Assembly: GCA_009663185.1 (NCBI GenBank)
Contig: VJZX01000025.1
Coordinates: 1 to 45,346 of the forward strand
Direction: 5' to 3'
From: Isoptericola halalbus
Lineage (GTDB): Bacteria > Actinomycetota > Actinomycetes > Actinomycetales > Cellulomonadaceae
Length of the DNA: 45,346 nucleotides
This document shows positions 36,781-45,346 of the stretch, in pieces. Under the pieces are notes generated by a model. That model was not told the origin of the DNA and did no database searches. It saw only the letters and a program-made list of their open reading frames with translations. Within the stretch, counting starts at the first letter, position 1. Every line of letters begins with the position of its first letter. Both the position numbers and the translations under genes were made by a program.

Positions 36781-38316
36781 TCAGTGTGACGGCTTGACGA
36801 GCGGGAACAGGATGGTCTCTCGAATTCCGAGGCCTGTGAGCGCCATGAGCAGACGGTCGATACCCATGCCCATCCCGCCGGCGGGCGGCATCGCGTGCTC
36901 CATCGCCGTCAGGAAGTCCTCGTCGACGCGCATGGCCTCCTCGTCCCCGGCCGCCGCGAGGAGCGCCTGGGCCTCGAAGCGCTGGCGCTGGATCACCGGG
37001 TCGACCAGCTCGGAGTACCCCGTCGCGAGCTCGAAGCCGCGGACGTACAGGTCCCACTTCTCGACCTGGCCCTCGACGGTCCGGTGCGCGCGCACCAGTG
37101 GCGACGTCTCGACCGGGAAGTCGCGCACGAACGTCGGGGCGTGGAGTGCGCCGCCGACATGGTGCTCCCACAGCTCCTCGACGAGCTTGCCGTGGTTGAG
37201 CTTCTTCGGGTCGAGCGAGATCTCCGCCTTCTCGGCGAGCGCGGCAAGGTGCTCGACACCGGTCTCGTGCGTGATCTCCTCGCCGAGCGCCTCCGACAGC
37301 GAGCCGTACATGGTGATCTGCGCCCACTCGCCGCCGAGGTCGTACTCCTCGCCGTCCGGCAGGGTCACGACGGTGCTGCCGAGGACGTCCTTCGCGGCAG
37401 CCTGCACGAGGTTCTGCGTGAGCGCGCCGATCGAGTTGTAGTCGCCGTAGGCCTCGTATGCCTCGAGCATCGCGAACTCGGGCGAGTGGGTGGAGTCGGC
37501 TCCCTCGTTACGGAAGTTCCGGTTGATCTCGAAGACCTTCTCGACGCCGCCGACGACCGCTCGCTTGAGGAACAGCTCGGGCGCGATGCGCAGGAAGAGC
37601 TCGATGTCGTACGCATTCATGTACGTCGAGAAAGGACGTGCCGATGCGCCCGAAGCAACGGTCTGGAGCATCGGCGTCTCGATCTCGAGAAAGCCGCGAC
37701 CGTGAAAGTTCTCGCGCAAAGAGCGCACGACGCCGGAACGCAGGCGCACCATGTCGCGGGCGGCCGGGCGCGCGATGAGATCGACATACCGCTGACGGAC
37801 GCGCGCCTCTTCGGAGAGGTCCTTGTGGAGCACGGGCAGCGGGCGCAGCGCCTTGGCCGCCATCTGCCACGAGTCGGCGAAGATGCTCAGCTCGCCCCGC
37901 CGCGACGACCCGATGCGGCCGTGCACGAACAGGTGGTCGCCCAGGTCCACGTCTGCCTTGAAGTCCGCGAGCGACTCCTGGCCGACCACCGCCTGGCTCA
38001 GCATGGCCTGGAGCCGGTTGCCCTCGCCGTCCTGCAGCGTGACGAAGCACAGCTTGCCGGTGTTGCGCAGGAAGACGACGCGACCCGCGACGCCCGCGAC
38101 GTCGTCGGTCTCCTCGCCCGTCTGCAGGTGGCCGTAGCCCTCGCGCACCTGGACGATGCTGTGCGTGACCGGCACGCTCACCGGGTAGGCCTCGACTCCC
38201 CGGGCGAGCAGGCGCTCGCGCTTCTCGCGTCGGACGCGCACCTGCTCAGGCAGGTCGTCGACGGCGTTCTCGCCGTCCGCGGGCACGGCGGAAGGGGCGT
38301 TCTGCGGGGAGGTCAC
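36781..38316 (-). CDS. lysS: Lysyl-tRNA synthetase, class II
   Basis: This 511-aa synthetase has an N-terminal OB-fold anticodon domain (about 60-190). The class II core has motif 1 near [11 protein letters not shown], motif 2 [11 protein letters not shown] with [12 protein letters not shown], and motif 3 [11 protein letters not shown], ending LFPLVKPSH. Length is normal. GTG 38316 follows TAGAAT by 6 nt, a leaderless start with the strongest -10 in this set. Confidence 0.97.
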   Translation of the reverse strand: MTSPQNAPSAVPADGENAVDDLPEQVRVRREKRERLLARGVEAYPVSVPVTHSIVQVREGYGHLQTGEETDDVAGVAGRVVFLRNTGKLCFVTLQDGEGNRLQAMLSQAVVGQESLADFKADVDLGDHLFVHGRIGSSRRGELSIFADSWQMAAKALRPLPVLHKDLSEEARVRQRYVDLIARPAARDMVRLRSGVVRSLRENFHGRGFLEIETPMLQTVASGASARPFSTYMNAYDIELFLRIAPELFLKRAVVGGVEKVFEINRNFRNEGADSTHSPEFAMLEAYEAYGDYNSIGALTQNLVQAAAKDVLGSTVVTLPDGEEYDLGGEWAQITMYGSLSEALGEEITHETGVEHLAALAEKAEISLDPKKLNHGKLVEELWEHHVGGALHAPTFVRDFPVETSPLVRAHRTVEGQVEKWDLYVRGFELATGYSELVDPVIQRQRFEAQALLAAAGDEEAMRVDEDFLTAMEHAMPPAGGMGMGIDRLLMALTGLGIRETILFPLVKPSH

Positions 38317-38322
38317 CCCACG

Positions 38323-38328
38323 ATTCTA
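38323..38328 (-). promoter_or_regulatory. -10 box of leaderless lysS
   Basis: TAGAAT on the minus strand, 6 nt before GTG 38316. Confidence 0.65.
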
Positions 38329-38374
38329 CGGGCGACGCACCTCACACCTTCACGCGAGGTTGCCTCACCAGTGC

Positions 38375-40735
38375 CTACCGGCGTCGTGGCCAACGATGGC
38401 GCAACACCACCAGCACCAGGCCGGCGAGGACGAGTGCGATCGCGGTGGTGACGATCCAGGGTTCGGAGAATCCCGTGGTCGGCAGCGGCCCCGACGCCTG
38501 CACGACCTCCCGTGAGGGACCAGCCTGCGGGAGCGCCGGGCGCTCGGCCTCCGGTCCGTCGCCGCGCCCGTCCGCGCCGCCACCACCGTCGGACGGATCA
38601 CCAGAGCCAGGATCACCAGAGCCAGGATCACCAGAGCCGGGGTCGTCCGGATCCTCGGGCGGGTCGGTCGGGTCGGGGTCCGACGCCTGCACGACCGGGC
38701 CTCCGCCGAGCCACGCGGTGCTTGTCGTGTGCTCGTCGAGGGTGCCGAGCTCGTCCCCGGTCCCGCCGGGCGCCGGCACGCTCACCGCCTCGTAGGCCGC
38801 GCTCCGCACGGTCCGCGGCAGCGTGGGGTGCCCCTGCTCGAAGCGTTCCGCGGACATCGGCTCGCGCGGCGAACGGGCGAAGTCGACACCGCCGCCCATC
38901 TCGATCCAGAACTCGCCCTCCTCGTTCTCCCACTCATAGCGGAACTGCACCGTCTGGAAGTCCTCGACATACTCATCGAAGACCGCCTGCGGGTCCCACT
39001 CGGTGCGTGCCGGCCACTCGGAGACGTCGCCGGCCTGGATGACGTCGTGGAATGCACCCGGACGTTCGGCGTCGCGCTCGCGGAGCCACTGGGCGGCCAC
39101 CCGGGCGGTGTACACCCGGCGCAGGTCGGCGAACTCCGCGGCGGTGTTCACCTCCTCCTCGAGCGCCGGCCCGAGGACGTCCTGCATGATCTCGAAGTTG
39201 GCCTCGAGGATCTCCTCCGGCGCGTCGCAGGCCGGTCCGCCGGGCCCGGGTGTCGAGATGTTCATGCGTTCGTGCTGCACCTTCAGAGGCGCATCGAGGA
39301 TGTACAGCTCGTCGCCGTCGACGCGGACCGTCGCCGGGTGCGGCTCGATCCAGATGCGGTAGGAGTCGAAGCACGGCACGCCGTCCTCCGTGCGCTCGAG
39401 GGACTCCCAGAACTCGGCGCCGGTCGGGCTCTCCGGTCGCATGAGGTCGGTCTGCGAGCGCTTGAGCTCCAGGTCGGCCTCGAGCAGGACGCGGCCGGCG
39501 TCGGTCGTGGCGAACTCCTCGTCGATGACGGTGTCGGGGGTGTCCGGGTTGAGGTTGACCCAGAACTGGCTCGGGTCGAGCGCCAGCCAGGTGAAGAGCG
39601 CGTCCGACGAGAGGTCGAGCGACGCCTCACCGCCGTACGACGGCTCGGCCTCGCCGTCGTCCTCGAGCTCCGCAGCCGAGAAGGCGTACTCGAAGTCCTT
39701 GTTCGCGGGGTTCTCGGAGACGTAGTGCAGCTCGAGCGAGGTCCAGTCGATGCCACCCGGAAGACGCGGTGAGAAGCCTGGACGGCGGGTGTCGGTCGCG
39801 AGCTGGTTCTGGATCCGCTGCGCCTCCCGCGCGACGCTCGGGTTGGCGCCCGAGCGTTGGGCGAGATTCTTGACCGCTCCTCCCGTCGGCCGCTGCGGGT
39901 TGGGGCTCAGCGCAGTGTTCGTCGGCTTGGGCGGGTTCGTCGGGACCGCCGTGGAACGGAGCTTGGTGTGCTCGACGCCGTACTGTCGCAGAAGCTTGAG
40001 CTGTCCCGGCTTGGGGTCCTGGCTGAAGATGTAGACGACGCGCCAGCCCTTGGCGCGCAACGCCTGGTCGGCCTTGAGCTGTTCGAGCTTGAGGGGCGAG
40101 TTCCCGGACTTCAGCTCGTAGGCGATCTTGTGGGTGCGGTTCACCGAGTCGTACCGGCGCCTCGTCTCGAGCTTCTGCTCGTCCCAGAGCTTGGTGTCCT
40201 CGCACATCCAGTCGGCCCCGCCGAGCTTGAGCCGGCGCGCCACGTTCCTGTGGAACCCGTCACCCCGGAAGTCGTTGGACACCGCGGGGATGTAGGTGTT
40301 CCGCCAGCGCTCCCACTCCCAGTCGCCGTCGTAGGCCTTCCACCGCCGGAGCATGTGGTCCTCGGTGCCCGCCTCGAAGTCCGCGTAGCTGCCCTCCAGC
40401 GCATCGAGCTCCTCCTGGGAGGGCTTCGCACGGGAACGGTGCTTCTCGGCGGGGTTCTCGAACTCGTAGTCGTCGATCCGCTCGTCGTACCCGTCCTCCA
40501 GTCCCCCGCCGGGCAGCTCCGCAAACTCGGCGATGCCCTCGATGCCCTCGATGAGCTCGTCGCACCGGACGTTGAACCGTGGTGCTGTCTGCGCGTCCTC
40601 CACGGGCACCAGCACCACGGACGCGGTGAGAGCGACCACGGTCGCGACCAGGCATGCGAGCGCGCGGCGGATCCGGTCCCGACGCCGCTCCCCCTGCGCG
40701 ATTCGTTCGTTCGGTGCGTCGAGCGACGACGTCAT
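38375..40735 (-). CDS. LPXTG-anchored surface protein with PD-(D/E)XK-like domain
   Basis: This 786-aa protein has a long basic N-terminus and a hydrophobic signal helix (about 24-44). A predicted nuclease-like region (about 140-260) contains FHRNVARRLKLGGADWMCED, then AYELKSG and DQALRAKGWRVVYIF. Asp175, Glu207-x-Lys209 and Gln224 fit the PD-(D/E)XK order seen in restriction-fold toxin domains. The middle (about 320-640) is unrecognised and includes a GGGVDF motif. A Pro/Asp/Gly repeat linker follows, and a C-terminal LPTTG (751-755), membrane helix and RHRWPRRR form a sortase signal. The nuclease call is inferred from motif order only. GGGGGAG lies 8 nt before ATG 40735. No immunity protein or sortase is adjacent. 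Confidence 0.72.
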   Translation of the reverse strand: MTSSLDAPNERIAQGERRRDRIRRALACLVATVVALTASVVLVPVEDAQTAPRFNVRCDELIEGIEGIAEFAELPGGGLEDGYDERIDDYEFENPAEKHRSRAKPSQEELDALEGSYADFEAGTEDHMLRRWKAYDGDWEWERWRNTYIPAVSNDFRGDGFHRNVARRLKLGGADWMCEDTKLWDEQKLETRRRYDSVNRTHKIAYELKSGNSPLKLEQLKADQALRAKGWRVVYIFSQDPKPGQLKLLRQYGVEHTKLRSTAVPTNPPKPTNTALSPNPQRPTGGAVKNLAQRSGANPSVAREAQRIQNQLATDTRRPGFSPRLPGGIDWTSLELHYVSENPANKDFEYAFSAAELEDDGEAEPSYGGEASLDLSSDALFTWLALDPSQFWVNLNPDTPDTVIDEEFATTDAGRVLLEADLELKRSQTDLMRPESPTGAEFWESLERTEDGVPCFDSYRIWIEPHPATVRVDGDELYILDAPLKVQHERMNISTPGPGGPACDAPEEILEANFEIMQDVLGPALEEEVNTAAEFADLRRVYTARVAAQWLRERDAERPGAFHDVIQAGDVSEWPARTEWDPQAVFDEYVEDFQTVQFRYEWENEEGEFWIEMGGGVDFARSPREPMSAERFEQGHPTLPRTVRSAAYEAVSVPAPGGTGDELGTLDEHTTSTAWLGGGPVVQASDPDPTDPPEDPDDPGSGDPGSGDPGSGDPSDGGGGADGRGDGPEAERPALPQAGPSREVVQASGPLPTTGFSEPWIVTTAIALVLAGLVLVVLRHRWPRRR
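38595..38639 (-). repeat. 15-bp tandem repeat in surface-protein linker
   Basis: GGATCACCAGAGCCA on the plus strand is present three times (the last with one change). On the minus strand it encodes the repeated Gly-Ser-Gly-Asp-Pro wall-spanning linker before the sortase signal, in frame. Confidence 0.9.
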
Positions 40736-40857
40736 GACACGCTCCCCCAGGTGCGTCTGCGAAAAGAAGTTTCCCGGTCACCGATGCTCCGGGCAACCGC
40801 CGACGACGGTAGCCGACGGTACCGGTGCGTGCGACCGGAACTTCCGAGTCGCAGGGG

Positions 40858-40863
40858 TAGCGT
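40858..40863 (+). promoter_or_regulatory. -10 box of leaderless nadC
   Basis: TAGCGT, 8 nt before GTG 40872. Confidence 0.55.
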
Positions 40864-40871
40864 TGTGAGGC

Positions 40872-41837
40872 GTGAGCGCGAACGAGAACCCGCTGCCCGT
40901 GTTCGCCGACCCGTCCGGCGTCGAGCCGGCCCTCGACCCGGCGTGGATCGCGGAGACGGTGGAGATCGCGCTCGACGAGGACCTCGGCCCTCTGCCTGGT
41001 CGCGACGTGACCACCCAGGCGACCATCCCGCCGTCGAGCACCGGCACCGCCGACCTGGTGGCGCGCGACGACGGGACGGTCGCCGGCCTCGTGGCCGTCC
41101 GGGAGACCCTCGAGCAGGTCTCCGACCGCCTCGGGCTTCCCGTGCCCCGCGTGACGTTCCATGCTCAGGACGGGCACGCCGTCGTCCGCGGGCAGGTGCT
41201 CGCGACGATCGCGGGGCGCACGCAGGTGCTGCTCGTCGCTGAGCGGACGATGCTCAACCTGGCGTCGCGCGCGTCGGGCGTGGCGACGGCCGCGGCGGCG
41301 TGGACCCGTGCGCTCGAGGGCACGGGCGCCCGAGTGCTCGACACCCGCAAGACGACGCCTGGCCTGCGCGCGCTCGACAAGTACGCCGTGCGCGCCGGCG
41401 GCGGCACGAACAAGCGCATGGGGCTGTACGACGTCGCGATGGTCAAGGACAACCACGTCGTCGCGGCCGGCTCGGTGGGCGCGGCGGTCGCGGCCGTGCG
41501 GGGGGCATTCCCCGACGTGCCGATCCAGGTCGAGGCCGACACCACGGCGCAGGCGCTCGAGGCGCTCGACGCCGGCGCGGACTTCCTGCTGCTCGACAAC
41601 ATGCCGACGCCGGTCCTCGCCGAGACGGTCGCCTCCGTCCGTGCGCGCGAGGGTCGCGACGGCGTGGCCGCGCACGTCGAGCTCGAGGCGACCGGCAACC
41701 TCACGCTGGACCGGGCACGCGAGGTGGCCGAGACCGGCGTCGACTACCTGTCCGTCGGTGCGCTGACCCACTCCGCGCCGATCCTCGACCTCGCGCTCGA
41801 CCTGCATGCCGAGGTAGAACGAGTTCCGGCGAGGTAG
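40872..41837 (+). CDS. nadC: Nicotinate-nucleotide pyrophosphorylase (carboxylating)
   Basis: This 321-aa enzyme converts quinolinate and PRPP to nicotinate mononucleotide in NAD synthesis. It has AERTMLNLASRASGVAT, the active-site LDTRKTTPGLRALDKYAVRAGGGTNKRMGLYD, VKDNHV, QVEADTTAQALEAL and LLDNM. The last residues (EVERVPAR) and the stop codon are encoded by repeat array D. Its 3' end overlaps nadB on the opposite strand by 94 bp. Usually nadC follows nadB on the same strand; here it is inverted. Confidence 0.96.
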   Translation: MSANENPLPVFADPSGVEPALDPAWIAETVEIALDEDLGPLPGRDVTTQATIPPSSTGTADLVARDDGTVAGLVAVRETLEQVSDRLGLPVPRVTFHAQDGHAVVRGQVLATIAGRTQVLLVAERTMLNLASRASGVATAAAAWTRALEGTGARVLDTRKTTPGLRALDKYAVRAGGGTNKRMGLYDVAMVKDNHVVAAGSVGAAVAAVRGAFPDVPIQVEADTTAQALEALDAGADFLLLDNMPTPVLAETVASVRAREGRDGVAAHVELEATGNLTLDRAREVAETGVDYLSVGALTHSAPILDLALDLHAEVERVPAR

Positions 41838-43513
41838 AACGCCTCGGCGAGGGTGCCGTCCTCCTCGAGGGCGAGCTCGACGCGACGCTCCCAGGCCGGG
41901 TCCGGCTCGGGGAAGTCGGTGCGGAAGTGCCCGCCGCGGGTCTCGGTGCGCACCCAGGCGGCGTGCACGAGCGCGGTCGCGACCTGGTGCACGTTGGTGG
42001 TCTCCCACTCGGCCACCTGCGGGTCGGCGACGACGTCGGCGGCCAGGTGGGCGTCGGCCCGCACACCGGCGAGCCGCACAGCCGCGCCCTCCAGCGAGGC
42101 GGCGGACCGGATCGGCCCCGCGCCCTCCGACGCGGCGCGCTGCACGCGCGAGCGCGCCGCCGCGGCCACGAGCGCGGACCCGCCGGGCCGCTCGACCGGC
42201 TCGGGCGCGGACCGCAGCTCGCCTGCGTCGTACCGCGCGGCGACGTCGTGCGCCGCGCGATGGGCGAACACAAGACCTTCGAGCAGGGAGTTGGACGCGA
42301 GCCGGTTGGCCCCGTGGACGCCGGTGCAGGCGACCTCGCCCACCGCGTACAGGCCGGGCACGGAGGAGCGTCCGAGCAGGTCGGTCACGACGCCGCCGGA
42401 GTGGTAGTGCTGGGCCGGTGCCACGGGCACGGGCTCCTCCGTCCAGTCGATCCCGGCGTCGAGCAGCCGCTCGGTGATCGTCGGGAAGCGGCGCCGGAGG
42501 AAGGCGGCGCCCAGGTGCCGGGCGTCGAGCAGCACATGCTCGGCCGACGTCGCGGCCATCTGCCGCACGATCGCGTGCGCGACGACGTCGCGCGGCGCGA
42601 GCTCGGCCATCTCGTGCACGTCCGGCATGAAGCGGTGCCCGTCGACGTCGAGGAGCAGGGCGCCCTCGCCGCGGACCGCCTCGCTGATGAGAGGCAGCTG
42701 GCCGCGAGCGCCCGCGCCCAGCCACAGCACGGTCGGGTGGAACTGCACGAACTCCATGTCGCCCAGGACAGCACCGGCGCGCAGCGCCGCGGCGATGCCG
42801 TCCCCGGTCGCCCCGGGCGGGTTGGTCGAGGACCGGAACACCTGCCCCACTCCCCCGGTCGCGAGCACGACGACGGGTGCGAGCGCGGCGCCGACGCCGT
42901 CGCGCGAGCCCTCGCCCCGCACGTGCAGGGTCACACCGGCCACGGGCCGCCGGCCGCCGGCTCCGGGAGCACCCGTGAGCACGTCGAGCACCAGCGCGTT
43001 CTCGACGACCTCGATGCCCGGGTCGTGCCGGACGGCCTCGATCTGCGCCACGAGGGCCCGAGAGATCTCGGCCCCGGTCGCGTCACCGCCGGCGTGCGCG
43101 ATGCGGTCGGCGCGGTGCCCACCCTCGCGCGTCAGCGCGATGTCGCCGTCCGGGCCGACGTCGAACGTCGTCCCGCGCGCGACGAGCTCGTACACGCGGT
43201 CGGGGCCCTCGGTGACGAGGACCTGGACCGCCTCGGGGTCGCTCAGGCCTCCGCCCGCGACGAGCGTGTCGTGCAGGTGCGCCTCAGGGGTGTCGTCGGG
43301 GTGCAGCACGGCCGCAATACCGCCCTGCGCCCACACGGTCGAGCCCGACGAGAGCTTGCCCTTGGTCACCAGCAGCACGTGCGGCACTCGCGTGCGCAGC
43401 TCGAGCGCGGCGGTGAGCCCCGCGATCCCGGAGCCGACGACGACCGCGTCCGCCGTCGTCGTCCACCCGGGCTCGGGGGCGGCGAGGGCGCGTGCGAGGC
43501 GTGCCGGCGTCAC
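41744..43513 (-). CDS. nadB: L-aspartate oxidase
   Basis: This 589-aa flavoenzyme oxidises aspartate to iminosuccinate, the first step of quinolinate synthesis. It has the FAD motif [79 protein letters not shown] and [21 protein letters not shown]. The C-terminus is odd: after LAEAF the frame runs through repeat array D and on antisense to nadC, adding about 30 residues ([20 protein letters not shown] and more). GTG 43513 overlaps the panD stop by 4 bp. NadA is not in the window. Confidence 0.95.
   Translation of the reverse strand: MTPARLARALAAPEPGWTTTADAVVVGSGIAGLTAALELRTRVPHVLLVTKGKLSSGSTVWAQGGIAAVLHPDDTPEAHLHDTLVAGGGLSDPEAVQVLVTEGPDRVYELVARGTTFDVGPDGDIALTREGGHRADRIAHAGGDATGAEISRALVAQIEAVRHDPGIEVVENALVLDVLTGAPGAGGRRPVAGVTLHVRGEGSRDGVGAALAPVVVLATGGVGQVFRSSTNPPGATGDGIAAALRAGAVLGDMEFVQFHPTVLWLGAGARGQLPLISEAVRGEGALLLDVDGHRFMPDVHEMAELAPRDVVAHAIVRQMAATSAEHVLLDARHLGAAFLRRRFPTITERLLDAGIDWTEEPVPVAPAQHYHSGGVVTDLLGRSSVPGLYAVGEVACTGVHGANRLASNSLLEGLVFAHRAAHDVAARYDAGELRSAPEPVERPGGSALVAAAARSRVQRAASEGAGPIRSAASLEGAAVRLAGVRADAHLAADVVADPQVAEWETTNVHQVATALVHAAWVRTETRGGHFRTDFPEPDPAWERRVELALEEDGTLAEAFYLAGTRSTSACRSSARSRIGAEWVSAPTDR
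41808..41840. repeat. 20-bp-pitch GCCGAGGTAGAAC array (array D)
   Basis: Two plus-strand cores at 41808-41820 and 41828-41840, exactly 20 bp apart. The second supplies the nadC stop codon at 41835-41837. On the other strand the array is translated as part of the nadB tail. Confidence 0.88.
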
Positions 43514-44157
43514 CGGGCCGGGATCTCGACGTCGCGGGACCCCTCGTGAGACCCCTCGTGAGACCCCTCGTGAGACCCCTCGTGAGACATGGTGTGAGAC
43601 TCGGCGACGGCACGGCCGGCCGCCGCCGTGCGCACGAGCCCGGCCGCCTGGTACGGCTCGATGGGCACGCCCGAGTCGAGCAGGCCGTAGCCGTCGGGTG
43701 CGTGGCCGGGGTCGTCGTGGACCTCGACGATCCGGTTGTTCTCGTCGACGAAGACGACGTTCGGCAGGAAGGTGCGCGCGTCGTAGTCCGAGAGCATGCC
43801 GTAGGCGATGATGATGACCGTGTCGCCGGGGTGCACCAGGTGCGCGGCGGCGCCGTTGATCCCGATCTGCCCCGAGCCGGCCTCGCCCGGGATGACGTAG
43901 GTCGTAAGTCGGGCGCCGTTCGTGACGTCCACGACGTCGACCTGCTGGCCGGGGATGAGGTCGGCGGCGTCGAGCAGGTCGGTGTCGACCGTGATGGATC
44001 CCACATAGTGCAGGTCGGCCTGGGTCACGGTCGCGCGGTGGATCTTGCCGATCATCATCGGCCGCTGCAGCGACGCCGGCCGGCGCACCGGCGCGCGGTG
44101 CGCGCCGTCGTGCGTGCCGGCGTGCGCGGCGGTGTACGACTCGATGTGCTCACTCAC
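43510..44157 (-). CDS. panD: Aspartate 1-decarboxylase, extended form
   Basis: This pyruvoyl enzyme makes beta-alanine for pantothenate. The core (about 34-165) has [20 protein letters not shown], with the self-cleavage Gly53-Ser54 site, [36 protein letters not shown] and FVDENNRIV. At 215 aa it is much longer than the usual 125-140: about 30 extra residues at the N-terminus (His/Thr/Arg-rich) and about 50 at the C-terminus, ending with four SHEG repeats. GTG 44157 is set by AGGAGG 6 nt upstream. It overlaps panC by 8 bp and nadB by 4 bp. Confidence 0.93.
   Translation of the reverse strand: MSEHIESYTAAHAGTHDGAHRAPVRRPASLQRPMMIGKIHRATVTQADLHYVGSITVDTDLLDAADLIPGQQVDVVDVTNGARLTTYVIPGEAGSGQIGINGAAAHLVHPGDTVIIIAYGMLSDYDARTFLPNVVFVDENNRIVEVHDDPGHAPDGYGLLDSGVPIEPYQAAGLVRTAAAGRAVAESHTMSHEGSHEGSHEGSHEGSRDVEIPAR
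43539..43598 (-). repeat. 12-bp tandem repeat in panD tail
   Basis: Four identical units ACCCCTCGTGAG (43539-43586) are followed by a diverged fifth unit (43587-43598). They encode the Ser-His-Glu-Gly repeats at the PanD C-terminus, in frame, so copy number could vary without a frameshift. Confidence 0.92.
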
Positions 44158-45115
44158 GAGATGCCTCCTGACCAGGGGCGACGCCGCGCTCGGCCGGCGC
44201 GGCGACGTCCACGGCCTGGTTGTCGATCAGTCGGGTGGTGCCCACGCGTGCCGCGACGAGCAGCAACGCGGGGCCCGTGTGGTCCGCGGAAACCTCGTCA
44301 ACGGTAGCCGGGTCCACGAGAGCCAGGTAATCCACCACAACGCCTGCGGTGTCGTTGAGGATTCCCGAGGCGCTCGCCAGCACGGCACCCGCTCCGTGGC
44401 CCGCGGCCGCCTCCTGCGCCCCGGCGCGGAGCGCGCGCGAGAGCGTGAGCGCGACCTGGCGCTCGGCGTCCGACAAGTACGCGTTGCGCGACGACATCGC
44501 GAGCCCGTCGGGGTCGCGCACGGTGGGCACGCCGACGATCTCGACGTCGATGTCAAGGTCGCGCACCATGCGCCGTACCGCGAGCAGCTGCTGTGCGTCC
44601 TTCTCGCCGAACAGCGCGACGTCGGGCCGCGTCAGGTGCAGCAGCTTGAGGACCACCGTCAGCACGCCGTCCATGTGCCCCGGGCGGAACACGCCCTCGA
44701 GCACCTCGCCGACGTGGCCGGCCCTGACGCGCACGATCGGGTCGCCGTCGGGGTACACCACGTCCGGCGTCGGCGCGAACACGACGTCCGCGCCCGCGGA
44801 CGCGACCTTGGCGATGTCGCCCTCGAGGTCGCGCGGGTACGTGTCCAGGTCCTCGTTCGCACCGAACTGCAGCCGGTTGACGAAGATCGTCACCACGACC
44901 TGCCCGCTCGGCCCGGCCTCCTGCCGCGCCCGGCGGACGAGCTGCAGATGACCCTCGTGCAGCGCGCCCATGGTCATGACGACCGCGCGACGGTCGGACG
45001 CGTCGGGTCCGCTGAGGGCCCACGCGCCCAGGGCGTCGCGCAGCTCGGCGCGCGTGCGCACGACGGCCGGGCGCGCCAGATCCCCGGTGGGTGCGGCGGT
45101 CTCGGCGGTGGTCAT
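44150..45115 (-). CDS. panC: Pantothenate synthetase
   Basis: This 321-aa enzyme joins pantoate and beta-alanine using ATP. It has [17 protein letters not shown] (HxGH motif), [51 protein letters not shown] and [10 protein letters not shown] (KMSKS-like). Length is slightly above the family norm. ATG 45115 has GGAGGACG just upstream and overlaps the stop of the DUF2520 gene (ATGA). PanD, which makes its beta-alanine substrate, follows. Confidence 0.96.
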   Translation of the reverse strand: MTTAETAAPTGDLARPAVVRTRAELRDALGAWALSGPDASDRRAVVMTMGALHEGHLQLVRRARQEAGPSGQVVVTIFVNRLQFGANEDLDTYPRDLEGDIAKVASAGADVVFAPTPDVVYPDGDPIVRVRAGHVGEVLEGVFRPGHMDGVLTVVLKLLHLTRPDVALFGEKDAQQLLAVRRMVRDLDIDVEIVGVPTVRDPDGLAMSSRNAYLSDAERQVALTLSRALRAGAQEAAAGHGAGAVLASASGILNDTAGVVVDYLALVDPATVDEVSADHTGPALLLVAARVGTTRLIDNQAVDVAAPAERGVAPGQEASRE

Positions 45116-45346
45116 GCGTCCTCCTCGGAGGGTCCGGCGGCGGGCTCGAGCGCGTCGATCAGCGCCTGGGCGGCCGCGTCGTCGATGCGGTGGCTCGCGA
45201 GCGCGCGGCGGGTCGCGCCCCGCGCCAGCTCGGTGTACGACGCCGGCACGTCGGTCGCGCCGGTGCGCGCGGCGAGGTCGCCGAGCACCTCGAGGTGCCG
45301 CGACACCGTGCCGACGTCGCCGCGCGAGACGGGGCCGGTGAGCGCG
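45112..45346 (-). CDS. DUF2520 (ProC-like Rossmann) protein, C-terminal part
   Basis: The gene runs off the right edge; only about 77 C-terminal residues are visible. They begin [21 protein letters not shown] and end with AGPSEEDA. The T-G-P-x-x-R-G-D motif and helical layout fit the C-terminal domain of the Rossmann-like/DUF2520 protein that commonly precedes panC in actinobacteria. Its stop overlaps the panC ATG by 4 bp. Confidence 0.75.
   Translation of the reverse strand, partial: ALTGPVSRGDVGTVSRHLEVLGDLAARTGATDVPASYTELARGATRRALASHRIDDAAAQALIDALEPAAGPSEEDA

Noticed and set aside
38375-40735. Classical toxin-immunity pair at the surface-protein locus
   Set aside because: The neighbours are nadC (opposite strand) and lysS. 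No small immunity-like gene is found on either side.

Overview
The window is very GC-rich, with start codons split between ATG and GTG and G/C at most third codon positions. It carries hallmark actinobacterial genes: mshA (mycothiol), carD, lsr2, senX3-regX3, a MsiK-type sugar ATPase, DUF3263, DUF4032 and a LytR_C protein. Together with the many leaderless starts (TANNNT 6-8 nt before the start codon), this points to a Micrococcales actinobacterium, probably of the Cellulomonas/Promicromonosporaceae group. The lineage call is an inference from gene content, not a search result. Almost everything is chromosomal housekeeping. There is no integrase, transposase, prophage or CRISPR array.

Layout. 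1-2348: TPM-domain protein and PspA, convergent with a glutamine amidotransferase. 2444-7673: NYN RNase-like protein, a membrane protein (minus), a PhoP/PhoR-like two-component pair, an HD-domain protein and an orphan WXG100 protein. 7826-10006: groEL under two CIRCE operators, and cspA. 10150-14402: LytR_C protein, DUF3263, uracil-DNA glycosylase, SGNH hydrolase, VOC protein, a decayed esterase remnant, a Cys/His-rich protein and tRNA-Thr(TGT). 14511-22458: DsbA-like thioredoxin, Ser/Thr kinase, otsA-otsB, MsiK-like ATPase and DUF4032. 22500-27440 (minus): one tightly overlapped operon carD-ispD-ispF-tetR-cysS-rlmB. 27685-31634: two lipoproteins, senX3-regX3, and phoU behind a PHO-box-like repeat. 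31774-36502 (minus): gpmA, a deazaflavin-type oxidoreductase, a small membrane protein, mshA, a lactonase and lsr2. 36598-45346: a 54-aa membrane protein, lysS, a large LPXTG-anchored protein with a PD-(D/E)XK-like motif, nadC (plus), and the minus-strand block DUF2520-panC-panD-nadB.

The most unusual structure is a dispersed family of tandem arrays found only at gene 3' ends (1460-1571, 31653-31772, 33564-33616, 41808-41840). Each array repeats a 13-bp core, GCCGAGGTAGAAC, at an exact 20-bp pitch. The core contains TAG and 20 is not a multiple of 3, so three consecutive copies place a stop codon in all three frames. Facing arrays can also fold into long hairpins, one of them around a GC-rich terminator. 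The second point of interest is the 786-aa surface protein at 38375-40735, which sits where coaX is often found in actinobacterial pan-nad-lysS neighbourhoods.
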